The notes under the pieces: generated by a model
Databases searched by the model: none
Told to the model about the DNA's origin: nothing
The model's input: the letters and a program-made list of their open reading frames with translations, nothing else
Position numbers and translations under genes: made by a program
Part shown: piece by piece, positions 12,409 through 23,364 of the stretch
Position numbering within the stretch: position 1 is the first letter of the stretch
How the letters are laid out: every line of letters begins with the position of its first letter
From: Paraspadella gotoi
Lineage: Eukaryota > Chaetognatha
Direction: 5' to 3'
Assembly: GCA_051294375.1 (NCBI GenBank)
Contig: CM119269.1
Coordinates: forward strand, 3,432,187 to 3,496,186
DNA: 64,000 nt

Positions 12409-12476
12409 AAGAAAGAGAGGAGACAGAGGGAGAGAGAAAGAGAGAGTATAGGGAGAGAGAGTAGAGGAGAGAGAGC
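12409..12476. repeat. GA-rich microsatellite, interrupted
   Basis: GA dinucleotides with GGGA, CA and TATA interruptions, abutting the second GC island. Confidence 0.88.
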
Positions 12477-12477
12477 C

Positions 12478-12690
12478 ATTCCAGGGGCAGGAAATCATCC
12501 CCCTGGAGGTCAGCCCAGGGGAAAGGTTTTTCTAGCCCAGGGGATTCCCCTGGAGTAGCCCTTTGGGGCTCAAAAAAGAGGCTACAGGGGGCCGCCCCTA
12601 TGCGGTAAGGATTTGCTGCCCTCGGGGCGCCCCGCGGTAGCCACCCCGCGGGGGCCGCCCCAAAGACACGCCCGGGGGAGCATTCTGAAG
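12478..12690. repeat. second GC-rich palindromic island
   Basis: Same motif family as 10,437-10,680 (CCCCTGG, GGGGCGCCCC, CCGCGGGG). Both islands sit beside a CT or GA array. The motif order differs, so this looks like one repeat family and not a simple recent duplication. Confidence 0.65.
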
Positions 12691-13187
12691 GTGAATACTT
12701 GTTTTCGTAATCCCTCTTTTTTTCGTTTCTTCGCTCCATTGGGTTTCGCTCTTTATTTAATCACTCCTGTTCTTCCCCCATTGCTCCTTCGACTAAAGCT
12801 TCCTCTTCTTTGCTCCACAGTTTATTGAATTGCTCCATAAACTTTTACTCCTTATAAACAACGACTTTTTTCCCTTTTACTCCAACTTGCTACCAAGGAT
12901 TTAAAACAAAAGCCTAATCTTTCACGGTCCTTGGGTCTGTATCCCTTCTTACGTTTTCACAAAACCAAGCAACATCGGGATTCATTGACTTCCCCAAGGA
13001 TCAAATTCTCTAATGATCACAGGAATTTTCGATGCATAACTCACCGCCGAATTTCTCTCTTGTTCACGAATTCTCCTTCGGCTCATAGAGTTCGTTTTCT
13101 CAGTTCGAATCAACGAATTGCTTTCGCTTACAAGGGAAGTTAAGTGAATTTCCTTCGCAAACAAATCTGACTCTAGGAAAAGGTTCT

Positions 13188-13191
<4 letters not shown>

Positions 13192-13231
<40 letters not shown>

Positions 13232-13268
13232 AGAGAGAGGAGAGAGAGAAGAGAGAGAGAGAGAGAGA
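13192..13268. repeat. GA-rich microsatellite
   Basis: GA array with AA interruptions in its second half. Confidence 0.93.
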
Positions 13269-13319
13269 AAGAGAAGAAAGAAAGAAAACGAAAGAGCGCC
13301 GACATCAAGAGATGTACGA

Positions 13320-13640
13320 AACCACGTGATCCAAATCGCCGAAATGGACCCATGTTCGTCTGACGATAAGTTTATCACGCTGACCCACGCGGCTCTTCCC
13401 CCCCCCCCTCGGCCTCCCCCATCTCTCCTCGATCCTTTCTCTTCGGGCTCGTTGCCGAGACGTCGTCCCGTGATTGGTCCGAGTTTCTCGTCGAGTTTTC
13501 CTTTACTCGGTTCCTGATTGGCTGCGACCCTTTCTCGGTTACATCCGCGACGAAATCTCGAAACGACGGATGTAACTGGATTCAACGCGCGTTTTCGCCC
13601 TTGGGAAGAAAGGAGGAGGGGAGAGGTGATGTACGAGAAG
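13320..13640. promoter_or_regulatory. CpG-rich segment with two CCAAT boxes, possible promoter or exon
   Basis: ATTGG occurs at 13,473-13,477 and 13,517-13,521, same orientation, 44 bp apart (about four helical turns). The surrounding 300 bp is rich in CpG and less AT-rich than its flanks. Both strands have open frames: plus 13,326-13,517 (63 codons, Pro-rich) and minus 13,187-13,585, whose 5' half is non-repeat. I cannot decide between promoter and coding exon. Confidence 0.35.
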
Positions 13641-13958
13641 AGCCTAACCCCCTCCGGCCCCTCGCATCCTCCCTTTCACAATCACAACAACCAGGTTCAC
13701 AACAACGACAAGAGCCAGTTCACAGCGACTCGACCGTCGACTCTCACCATCAAATATTCTTCCCGCAATCAACTTCGTCTTTGACTCCAATAATTTTTCT
13801 CTTTTTTTTTTCCGGGCGGAAGAGAAAGAAATTTCCTTTTTCTCTTGTTTGTCTCTTAGTTTCCTTATTTTTACTTTTTTTTTTCCTCCTTATTTTTTCC
13901 CTTTCTTGACTTTACTTACATTTGTTAAGTTTTTCTTACTTCGGTCTGAATAAAAAAT

Positions 13959-13968
13959 NNNNNNNNNN
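13959..13968. other. 10-N assembly gap
   Basis: Ten unknown bases in T-rich sequence. Only two gaps in the window have this size. Confidence 1.
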
Positions 13969-14477
13969 GACCACCATCCGAGAATATTTTTTTTTCAATC
14001 TCCATTCCCTTATGAAAAAAAAAATTTAAATGAAACATCGGCAAATCTGAATCATGTTAACCAATCGGCATCCTTTTCTTCCGAGTATTCAACCAATCAT
14101 GGATCTAAGAAAAGTTTGAAGACGTCAACGATTCTGACCATTTGAAGTCTTTCATTTGAGACTTGCGAGAAAAGACGAGAAAAGAAGTTATTTACGAACT
14201 TCGAATCAAAAATCATTTCTGTCAAAAAAATATTTTTTATGGCGTCTCGCGTCAAAAAATATGACATAATTTGACAATTAAGGTCGCGACTTCTTGAAAA
14301 CGATGCGGAAGCCGAACCTACCTTCTCGACATTAAACTTACCTCCGTCCCTTCGCCGATGCTTCGGTTCCGAATCGCTTATTTTTTGTTTTTATCTTCTC
14401 TTACGACTTAATTTTTCAGTCCACTTCAAAAGAATCGAAATGGAACAATCCGAAACTTGATTCCATCGAAAATTAGC

Positions 14478-14478
14478 T

Positions 14479-14509
<31 letters not shown>

Positions 14510-14535
14510 ACGTCGTCATTTTCGTCGTCATTTTA
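14478..14535. repeat. CGT/CAT trinucleotide tract
   Basis: Short (GTC)n runs with CAT interruptions. Confidence 0.88.
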
Positions 14536-14825
14536 ATCCCCTTTTCATGGAAGTTTTTCTTTTTTAACTTTTTAAATCCACTCATTCAAATTTCTGTCTC
14601 AATTCGCACTCGCTCGAACCCAGGAGATTTTCGTGCATCCAGAAAAATATCAATGATTCATAATGAATCATAGGAAATGCAAATGAATCATTTAAATAAA
14701 ATTAACTAAATACCGAATCTATGAGTAAATGTATTCAAATTCAAATCTTCGATGTTTTTGTTTTCATCGTCATTCGTCGCCTTTTCTGAAAACGAAATAA
14801 ACATTCGTCAAATCGTTTGTAATTT

Positions 14826-14826
<1 letters not shown>

Positions 14827-14860
<34 letters not shown>

Positions 14861-14866
14861 CGTCGT
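14827..14866. repeat. (CGT)n microsatellite
   Basis: About 12 CGT units followed by CCGTCGTCC. Confidence 0.95.
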
Positions 14867-15035
14867 CCCTCATGATCGATTTGTGGGTCAGTCTTCTCCT
14901 TTTCTTCCGCGGAACCCAAGGTTTGGTTTTCTTTGGTTTTGGGTCTTCGTCGTCGTTGGCTTCGACGGGCTCGGGTTGTTGTCGTTGTAGCCTTTCACGG
15001 AGTCCGACTTTTGATTCCGGGATCTCCGAATAAAG
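14866..15035 (-). CDS. possible coding exon fragment, minus strand, unrecognised
   Basis: Between two CGT arrays, the minus strand encodes a non-repeat, charged stretch (EIPESKVGLRERLQRQQPEP, then an acidic patch and PKPKKTKPWVPRKKRRRLTH). Composition resembles a disordered basic segment that could act as a nuclear signal. A weak acceptor (TTCTTTATTCGGAG) precedes it near 15,028. No donor is seen before the poly-Arg frame generated by the adjacent array. It may equally be chance; the plus strand is also open here. Confidence 0.25.
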
Positions 15036-15141
15036 AACATACTTTTCCTTATTTAACGTAGGGATTAGCCAATTAAGTATCTTCCGAATAAAGAACTCCA
15101 CTATGGTTCGAAAAAGTGACCAACTCAAATCAGGGACTCCG

Positions 15142-15228
15142 ATGTCGTCGTCGTCGTCGTCGCTTTCAACGTCGTCGTCTTCGTCATCGTCGTCGTCTTC
15201 GTCATCGTCGTCTTCGTCATCGTCGTCG
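15142..15228. repeat. (CGT)n microsatellite, interrupted
   Basis: CGT units with CTT and CAT variants give a poly-Ser frame on the plus strand. Confidence 0.92.
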
Positions 15229-15384
15229 CAAAAATGGATCCGTTTACGTTTTGGTTACAATAACAAACCCGTGAACTCGGGACTCGCACGGAGTCACGTG
15301 ACTGCGGAGACTCAAGCTGCGTGAAAAACTGAAAAAAAAAAAAAAATCTTGGAGAAGGGGATGAAATTTGGATTTTCATCCGAC

Positions 15385-15556
15385 GAAGGGAAGAAACAAA
15401 GGAGAACAATGAAGGAATCGAATCAGAGGCGGAGCAAAACAAAAAAGAAACAAAGGAGAATGATGAAGGAATCGAAAAAGAGTCAAAGCAAAACAAAAAA
15501 GAAACAAAGGAGAAGAATGAAGGAATCGAAACAGAGGCGGAGTAAAATAAAAAAAG
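15385..15556 (+). repeat. 54-bp minisatellite, three units, in frame
   Basis: Three units of 54 bp encode an 18-residue repeat (for example KKQRRTMKESNQRRSKTK) within a 98-codon open frame at 15,349-15,645. The unit is a multiple of three and substitutions keep the frame open. However, the sequence is highly A-rich and the start follows a poly-A run, so a Lys/Arg-rich frame could persist by chance. Confidence 0.7.
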
Positions 15557-15899
15557 CTCAACTGTACCAATTCAAGAAAAACATGGAAAAGCGACTCGAA
15601 TTAATATCCTCAACTAAAAAAGTCATCATTTTTCTAAAAAAATAAGTGCAGCGCGAGAAAACTTAGTAGTCTATTACATCCTCGACCGGATGTGTGTAAC
15701 TGGATTTTAAAAAAAAACATATAATCCCGTCCCGTGAGATTTGGACGAGCACAGATTTTAAAGCTTAGCTTTTGGTGTTTCGATCTTTTTGCATTTCGAT
15801 CCTGCGCTTTGGACGATCGTTTGTTTTCGCTTTCGATTGCAGAAAGTCGATATCTAAGGCTTTTAAGTTTTGCCTCGTTGTTTATTTGTTCGGGCGCGA

Positions 15900-17270
15900 T
15901 CTCTCATGGTTACCTCGTCTTTGTCGTCCTTTGTCGTCCTTTGTCGTCTTAGGTCTATAACTTTGTCTTTACTTTCTCGGTAGACTTTTACTTTATTGTC
16001 CTGAGATTTAATATATCTTAATATTTTATATTTTGTCTTTACTACATCCTACATCCTCTTGCTTTTTGTAGTTTACTCGTCTGAGTCGCAACCTCTGTCT
16101 TTCTCAAAATATTGTCCTTGACTTTCTCGTCCTCTTCAAAGTTCGTTTCCTTGACTTCTTTTTCACCGTCCTCAATTTGAATTAAATTAAATTAATTTCC
16201 CCGTTTTAATCATTGTCGACGCTTTTAAAGTTGCGGGAGTCTAATTACCGTATTCGTCTTGGGTTTCATTTACTAATTTTAAGTCTTCTTCGTCACAATG
16301 TCCTAATTTTTTTGTCGTTATTGTCCATTTAGTTTTGTTACAAACGTTCTTGTCTCAATGTTAATGATAATCTCTACTCAATTTGTTTGTGTTTATGTCT
16401 GTTTTTATGTTAAAAAATGTTTAAGACTTATTTAAATCAGGCGATCAATGAAGCGGAAGTATCTCGCCCCTTCTTCCAGATGGTCGGCTTTTTAAGTATT
16501 AATCCAACGTCTTAGCGTCCGAAATGGACCTACCTTCGCCCCAAACATCCGAAATGGACCTACCTTCGCCCCAAACATCCTAACTTTCTCAAAGGAATCC
16601 CAAAACGTCTAACTCCCTCCCGAGTTTATTTCCCACGTGATAGACTTCGAATTCAAGGTCGACTCACGATTCGCAAAGAGTTTCCTTTCATTCTTCACAT
16701 CTCGTTCATTCTTTCATTCATTCTCTCTTCGGCTTAGATTCATTTTATTCTTTTCCGTAGAATCTTTCAAAATCGATTTGATGAAATAAATAAGCTAAAA
16801 AAATAGTGATTGAATGAATATATTATTTAATTCAAGCTACATTAAAGCCTTCATATGAGTATTTATATACACAAATAAATTAAAATGACAACATTTTCGG
16901 AAACTCGGAAAATGAATGATGACTATATTCTCTTTTGAAGTACAAAAATTTTTTTCACATGAATCAAAACCCTTTTTTTAAACGCAAATAAGATTAATTT
17001 TGAATGAAAGCAACATTCCAGATTTTTTTTATAAATATAAAAAGGCGTAAATAATCTTGTAAAATTTAGCATAAAACGGGGGTGGGTGTAGGGAGGGGGG
17101 GCGGTCTCGCAAATCTCCCGTCGTCCCCTCGGAAAATTCCGTCGGCTTCTTTACTTTTATTTCGTTTCAATTCTTCGCCGCCAGCGACTTTAGTCTTCGG
17201 TCGAGATTTCAGTCTGAGCTTCTGAAGTTAACCCTTTTAACTCGACTCCTCGTCTCCTTAAGATTATGAA
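15900..17270. other. non-coding stretch
   Basis: No exon was supported. It contains CTTTGTCGTC repeated three times near 15,919-15,949, a perfect 30-bp tandem duplication at 16,518-16,577, and a G-rich patch near 17,080-17,105. Confidence 0.55.
16518..16577. repeat. perfect 30-bp tandem duplication
   Basis: The unit from TCCGAAATGG to GCCCCAAACA is repeated exactly, with the partial unit TCC following. Identity implies recent origin or an assembly slip. Confidence 0.95.
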
Positions 17271-17277
17271 ACTTTAA

Positions 17278-17315
<38 letters not shown>

Positions 17316-17373
17316 GGTCATTCTCGGAATCTTTGATAAATTCACAGTGGTCCCTCTCATTTTAAACAGCATT

Positions 17374-17453
<80 letters not shown>

Positions 17454-17539
17454 TTTAATCTCCTCAGTCTACTTCTACGTCATCATCACCCGGCGAATTA
17501 TCTTTCGGTTCATCTTCATCTTCTTCCGAGACTTAATCA

Positions 17540-17580
<41 letters not shown>

Positions 17581-17860
17581 TTTATCACCGGGCGCCGTTT
17601 TTCGTCGGCCCAATCTCACCTACGGCGCCGTCGTCGTCGTCGTCGTTATCGCCTTACCCTCTCGGCCGCGAGGGTTGGGCAGAGGTTATCGAAGTTCCTC
17701 TCGTGGTCGTCGTTATCGTCGTCGTTATCGTCGTCATTATCGTCGCTATCGTCGTCGTCACCCATCGATAGAGACGTCGGTATCGTTGGTGTTATCACAA
17801 CAGTTTTTTTTTATTGGATTTCCTTATCGTCGTCGTCGTCGTCATCGTCGTCGTCGTCAT
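17278..17860. repeat. cluster of CGT and CAT trinucleotide arrays
   Basis: (CGT)n at about 17,279-17,315, (CAT)n at 17,377-17,452 (about 25 units), (CGT)n at 17,538-17,580, and interrupted CGT/TAT arrays at 17,628-17,860. The 193-codon plus-strand frame across the cluster is poly-Ile/Val/Arg/Ser. Between arrays, about 17,454-17,535 and 17,585-17,625 are non-repeat but too short to call coding. Confidence 0.92.
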
Positions 17861-18065
17861 GGATCTCTGAAACTCCCTGTCTCCTTCGCTTTTAATTTTT
17901 TTTTCTTCTTTTTTTAAAAATGTTTTTAAAAAAATATTCTTTTTCTTCCTTTTATTATTTCTTTTTTTCTTCTTATCATCAAAGTTGAGGCGATAAACCA
18001 TAATCACTGTTTCTTCAATCTTCATCCTTTTCTCAATGAATCATATTTATCGGTTCTTCCGTCAA

Positions 18066-18111
18066 ACGACGTCGTCGTCGTCGTCGTCGTTTTTGTTGTT
18101 GTTGTTGTCGT
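18066..18111. repeat. CGT then GTT trinucleotide tract
   Basis: Short (GTC)n passing into (GTT)n. Confidence 0.9.
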
Positions 18112-18154
18112 ACCGATCCATACGTTCGTAAAATCGTTATTCAGTGTTATTCAG

Positions 18155-18231
18155 GCCTCCATCCCTCTTACAAGATATTAAGTCAATAGCAGGGACCTGT
18201 CATGTCATTATCTTGTAAGAGTGATGGAGGC
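18155..18231. ncRNA. near-perfect hairpin, possible microRNA precursor or small inverted-repeat element
   Basis: Arms 18,155-18,177 and 18,209-18,231 are complementary at 22 of 23 positions, with a 31-nt loop. Arm length and loop size fit an animal pre-microRNA. Pairing continues weakly beyond both ends. I do not recognise either arm as a known mature microRNA. A tiny MITE is the main alternative, though no clear target-site duplication is seen. Confidence 0.35.
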
Positions 18232-18534
18232 TTTAAACCACCAAAGTCAGGGGTAAGATAGCTTATTTATTAAATGAATAGATTATTTTTATGTTGGTGA
18301 CTCTCTCAGACTCTCGAATATTACCTTCCAGAGAATTTATTATGATCCTATTCTGCATTTAGTGTAGCGATGGTTCGCACTTGGCTTCCATCTCATCTCA
18401 CGATCCTCGATCCTTCAGCCTCCGTCTCCTTCGCTCCTCCTCGAAACGTGTTAACACCAAAAACTTTTCATTCCAACTCTTTAAATTGTTTTTCTTCTCT
18501 GCGCTGAAAAACTGAGTCCAAGTTTTTTTTTTAT

Positions 18535-18588
18535 CTCTCTCTCTCTCTCACTCTGTAAATTCGCGTAGAGAGACTTTAACTCCTCTTC

Positions 18589-18651
<63 letters not shown>
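18535..18651. repeat. (CT)n microsatellites
   Basis: A short array at about 18,535-18,552 and a long pure array at 18,591-18,651, about 40 bp apart. Confidence 0.95.
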
Positions 18652-18654
<3 letters not shown>

Positions 18655-18659
18655 AAAAC

Positions 18660-19540
18660 TTTGGACCCCAGTTGATTTTTTTCTAGAAAAAACGCATTGA
18701 TTTTTAATTTCTTCATAACCTTTCCAATTGTTTTTATTTCTCGAATTTTATTTATTTTTTTTTATTTTAAGAATGTCGTAAAGAAAAACTTCGATATTTG
18801 AAAACAGCTTTAGAGCGACCGCTGGTAAATTTTTTTTTCGTTCTTATTTGTTTTAAGTACACCTACGAATAAAAATGTCCTGAAATGTTAAATTTCCAAC
18901 TCTTAAAAATATTTTCAAGGATTTTCTCTGCCATTTTTACAAAATTACAAAAGCCCGCGTTTGGCGTGCTCGCGCGAAAAATAAAAACAAAACCAAATTT
19001 TATAAAAACAAAAACCGAATAAAAAAAAATCATCTCTCTCCCTCATTTCCCAAGAGAACTTAATCCTTAAGTCCATTTTTTAAAAAAAATTTCGGCTGAA
19101 TTTGAAATAAAAATAATACAAAAAGAATAAGCGAAATAAACTAATAGTTAGTAATAAATTAATGACAATTAAATTAAAGGGACGGAGAGCCATAGTTGAT
19201 GCGAAGAGAAACAACAATCTAAAAGTTTTTTTTCTTTGAATATCTGTGAATTTTGAATTCCACATTTATCTTCTTATTGAAAATCGTACTCGAGACGACG
19301 ACGACGACGACGACGACGACGAAGATGATGAAAAATAAATGGTCCAAACTTTTCGTGAGTCACGGTTTTGATAGAGAGCGAGAGAGAGAGGGAGAAACTC
19401 GTATCAATTACTCTCATTTTTCTTTCTTGGTTAAAAAAAAATGGAAGAGAAAAAAGTCGAAATTCCTAAATACAATTTGAGAAGAATTGAAATGGGGAAA
19501 AAAATATCGAATTTTATAATTTTTTCTGGGTGGCCTCCTT
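18660..19540. other. AT-rich non-coding stretch
   Basis: No exon recognised. It includes a (GAC)n run near 19,293-19,328 and a short GA patch near 19,373-19,397. The first base that matches another part of the window is at about 19,545. Confidence 0.55.
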
Positions 19541-19544
19541 ATCT

Positions 19545-19749
19545 CGTTTTCGTCGGCACCATTTTTAAATTATTAAATCGTTTCATCGTTTCTTAAATTC
19601 TTTTTTTTTTTTTACAAAAATCACATCCAAATGATTTTAGGACCTCACACCATCAAATATGATGTTGTGGCGGTATATTCACACCGCCTCACATCCACCC
19701 TCGTTCAGCCAATCCCATTGGCTCAGAGGGAGAACGCGCCATCCCAGAG
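19545..19749 (-). repeat. inverted copy of about 27,045-27,230
   Basis: The segment from TTTTCGTCGGCACC to the gap is the reverse complement of the end of the 25.7-27.2 kb unit and parallels 41,141-41,330. The match begins abruptly and ends at a 25-N gap. Confidence 0.9.
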
Positions 19750-19774
19750 NNNNNNNNNNNNNNNNNNNNNNNNN
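19750..19774. other. 25-N assembly gap
   Basis: Twenty-five unknown bases. This is one of seven gaps of this exact size, all within 19.7-62.1 kb, suggesting a fixed placeholder. Confidence 1.
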
Positions 19775-21237
19775 CGGAACAAAGAATTACGAACAACAAA
19801 TACAACGTGAATTAACTCGCGCCAAACGTTTTGAATAAAAAGAACAAAAGAAGAAAAAAAAGAAAGAAAACCGCGAGCGGAAACTTCGTTGTTAATAAGT
19901 TATTTTTCAAGGAGAAAAAAAAAACCGTTCGGATGCCCAAGATCCACATATTTAAGTCGTTTACGGCAGCCTCCCAGGCAGCCGAGGAAGACCGCATTAG
20001 GCAGCCATGAGAGCACGCACGCACCGAGAGCGGAATGAGAGAGAGATCGAGAGACCGATGAGAGAGACGAGAGAGACGAGAGACACAAGACCCCGCGAGA
20101 GAGAAAAGAGAGAGAGAGGAAGGAAGGAAGAAAGAGAGGACATAAAAAGAGAGAATAGAAGAGAGAAAGAGAGAATAGAGAGCAGAGTGAGACAGGAATA
20201 GAGAGGAAAGAAAGAGAGGAACTTAGAGGCAGACAAAGAAACGGTAGCAGACGGATAGCCACATTGGACAGGCAATTAGAGAGGAAGAGGAGAGGAATAG
20301 GATGGAGAGAAAGAGACGTAGAGAGGAGAGATGGACAGGATCAGAGAGAGAGGAGGCCACTCACTCGCAATAAGAAGAAAACACCCGACGGGAAAGACAG
20401 CCGCTCAGAAAAAACTATCCCTTGCTCCCTCTCTGTGATAACTCGATGCCTCCACCCGCCGCAGATGACCAATGATACAGAAATAGCTTGCGGCAAAAAA
20501 TTACCTTATGAAAGAAAGAAAATATAATCTTCCTAAAATATAAAAAAAAACTGAGATCGTTATTCCGTACTGACATACAGATCATAGACGCGAAACACGA
20601 TTCGTCCATCGGCGCTTGCACTTAAAACTACTTTGTCGCAAGATACGATGCGGAGCAGCAGGACCAATTTACCGGACAAAATTCTGATCTCATCAATTCA
20701 ATCCAAACGGAAGACGACGACCGACGCCGACCGACGAGCGCCTCGCCGGTTGCCGAACGCGTCTGTTGAGCGTCCGGGAGTGGTTCATCGTCATTCGACT
20801 TGGGCAAGTTGATAAATACGGTAAAATGATGGCTTGCCATCACAGTCTTCAAGGCAATCCACTTTGGGATTCACGAGTAATCGCATCCCATCTAAACATC
20901 GTAATTGGGATTCAGCCAGGGAAGTGTTGTTCTAAACATTTAGCGAATTCGCGGGTGAAGTTATAAATAAGTGATGGAGACATTAAAAAGGCTATTCGGC
21001 CGACGACAATCGTTTTTTTCACCGGGAATTCAAAAATTACTTCAGAGCCTTTCACTTTAATCGCCAGTCGGGGACGAGATTCGCTCCTGAAGTTCACTTC
21101 GTAAAAACCAAAAAAGAAAAAAAAAGAACGAGCGAAACTTTAAGTATAAAAAGTTGGGTTTTTTTTCTGGCGACACGAAATCGAATTCGAGTTTTTTAGG
21201 ATTCCCCGGGAGAATACCTGATCCCCCGAGGGCGCGG

Positions 21238-21558
21238 TGTTAAGAGAGGTCTGGTGCGTTATCGCGTTGAAATCTGGCGTTCGTACGTAAACAATGATTT
21301 TGCTTAGCGTTCGTCAAGGATTTAGAAAAGTGAATACTGAGTTGAACGCGCCAGGTCAAACGCGGGGCAGAAGATTAATAATTTTCACATCCCCGGAGAA
21401 TGCTACTAGTTGTTATTGACATGATACTATTGAGAAATATGTTTGTTATGTTTATTACTGTTATCTTGAGGTTTTTAATCTAACATACATCACCGTTATT
21501 CAACATGGGCGTGAGCAGGGAATGTCTAGTGCTGAGGCTATGAACCAATACTAAATAT
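21238..21558 (+). repeat. 5' terminal direct repeat (LTR-like)
   Basis: Begins TGTTAAGAGAGGTCTGGTGCG and ends near CCAATACTAAATA. Its partner is 23,022-23,364. The exact 3' end is uncertain because indels blur the alignment. Confidence 0.65.
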
Positions 21559-22519
21559 TAAAAACTAAAATTTGTGTTTGACGACTTCACATTCAAGAGA
21601 TAAGGTGTGACGAGAAATATTCTGGAATACGGCTAACGTCGAAACGAGATGAATAATCCTCTGCGCCAGCATCTGATCTTCAACTTCAAAACTCGTACGA
21701 CTGGGCTGCTCTGTCAACCAATCCCTTCAGAGAAATCGTCGCCGCTTCGGATTGATAACTATGAGCCCTGTATCACTAATGCTCCATGCATGTGTGACTC
21801 ACGCAAGCATGCGAGCGTTAGGGCTAAATACAGTACGGGCGCACTTATGCCGTCGCTGGTATCGCGCGCGATACAAATAACATGCTCTAAGGTGGCTCTT
21901 CAACCCCGATTTTTGGCATAAACGCTCACCTCGCGCATTGACGAGATTCCGCGCTAGGAGACTCGACCCCGAATGATTGACCCCTTGCTCTAAGCATGCC
22001 TCGTGCACACCGCACATCCTAATATGTATGTGAGTCAGAACTCTGAGACTACAAGCTCAGAGACTCCATCTCTCATTAATCAACACCACTTTTTATTAAA
22101 GTTTGGGACAGTTGACCTTTCATTTATAAAAGAAGTAAAAATGAGAGAAGCAATGAGAAGATAGATGGGGCTGTATTTTAGATTTGTTTATCTCGTTTGG
22201 TGCCAGCAAAAAATCACTGAAATTAACACAGATTTTAGAAGACAGAATAATAGAAAGTTTTGAATGATGGCTTGAAACAAGTCTTTGAAAAGATGCGTTG
22301 AACTGACGTGAGCCAAGTTTTTGAGACAAATTATTAAAATTTGATCGTTCTCTGAATACAGTTGATATTAACTAAACAAATTTGATTAATCTTGCTGAAA
22401 CAAGAGGGGGGAGGAAATTCCAAGACAAGAACGTTTTCAATGGTTTGATCGGTTTCTTGCACCCCAAACATGCACCTCAACTCTTTCTGTGACCTCGATG
22501 CACGAAGTAACACCCCAGA

Positions 22520-23010
22520 CAACGTAATGATCGACGAAAAGGAGGAAAGACAGCGAAAATCCGGGGGCCATGGAACGCAACGCGCTGGGGCGGCAATAAG
22601 CAGGCGTCATCAGAGGAGACGACGCCGTTGCAGGTCACCATAGAATCGTTTCAAGTGACCGGGGTCAAGGACGGACGACGCTTGGGCGCCATGGGACAAC
22701 CGCAGTCTAATTCAACGCCGTGAGTCCTTGGAGCGCTTCGGGATGCCGGACGGGGGAGTTTGGCGCCTCCATCAAATTTTGGAGCCCTAACTGAGTTTGG
22801 GCTGTGGGTTCAAGAGATAGGATGGCCAGAGGAGCCCGTCAGAATACCGTACTCAACTGTGGGTCCGTCAAGCTGGGAGCCGAAAACTCATGGGGTGGAT
22901 AAAAACTCTGGGTTGCATGCTGAGTGGACAAATTTGCGACGGCCTCTACTGCCACAGGGCGAAGAGCAGCGGTGCGGACGACCTCTCTATTGTATTTAGT
23001 GTCGTGTACG
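22520..23010 (+). other. GC-richer interior of the LTR-like element
   Basis: This part is clearly GC-richer than the rest of the element and has a 79-codon open frame at 22,760-22,999. It could be the remains of a retroelement gene, but no diagnostic motif is visible and error-type indels would break frames. Confidence 0.25.
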
Positions 23011-23021
23011 TACAGGGGGAG

Positions 23022-23364
23022 TGTAAGGGAAGAGTCTTGTGCGCGCGTGAAATCTGGCTCGTAACGTAAACAATGATCTTTGCTTGCGTTCGTCAAGGAT
23101 TTAGAAAAAGTTGATACTGAGTTTTGAATAGCCGCAGGATTTCAAACGCGGGAATGCCGCAGTAAGATAATAATTTTTACACTCCCCTGGGAATGTGCCG
23201 CTACTGCTATGTTATTCGACATTAACTTATGGGAATATGTTTGTTATGTTTATTTTACTTGTCTTGGAAGGTTCTTTGTAACTCTACACTACACACGTAT
23301 CACATGGTCGTTCTTGAGTCTATGGAAATTCTATGTGCTGAGGCTTATGAACAATACTTCAAAT
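23022..23364 (+). repeat. 3' terminal direct repeat (LTR-like)
   Basis: Begins TGTAAGGGAAGAGTCTTGTG, directly after AGGGGGAG, and ends near ACTTCAAATA before GCGG. Shares the AATATGTTTGTTATGTTTAT block with the 5' repeat. Confidence 0.65.

Larger units (their letters stand above)
21238..23364 (+). mobile_element. LTR-retrotransposon-like element, non-autonomous, polymorphic insertion
   Basis: Direct repeats of about 321 bp (21,238-21,558) and 343 bp (23,022-23,364) both start TGT and share long blocks differing mostly by small indels. A purine run AGGGGGAG (23,014-23,021) abuts the 3' repeat, as a polypurine tract should. A probable GCGG target duplication lies at both edges (the left is blurred by an extra base). 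Empty sites exist at 27,899-27,902 and 43,343-43,346 (CCGC on the opposite orientation). The 1.5-kb interior lacks recognisable gag, protease, reverse transcriptase or integrase. No primer-binding site was found. Element orientation is inferred from the purine tract. Confidence 0.65.

Noticed and set aside
17314-17895. 193-codon open frame with a poly-Ile/Val stretch resembling a membrane protein
   Set aside because: The hydrophobic run is a direct translation of (CAT)n and (CGT)n arrays, and the parts between arrays are too short to be informative.
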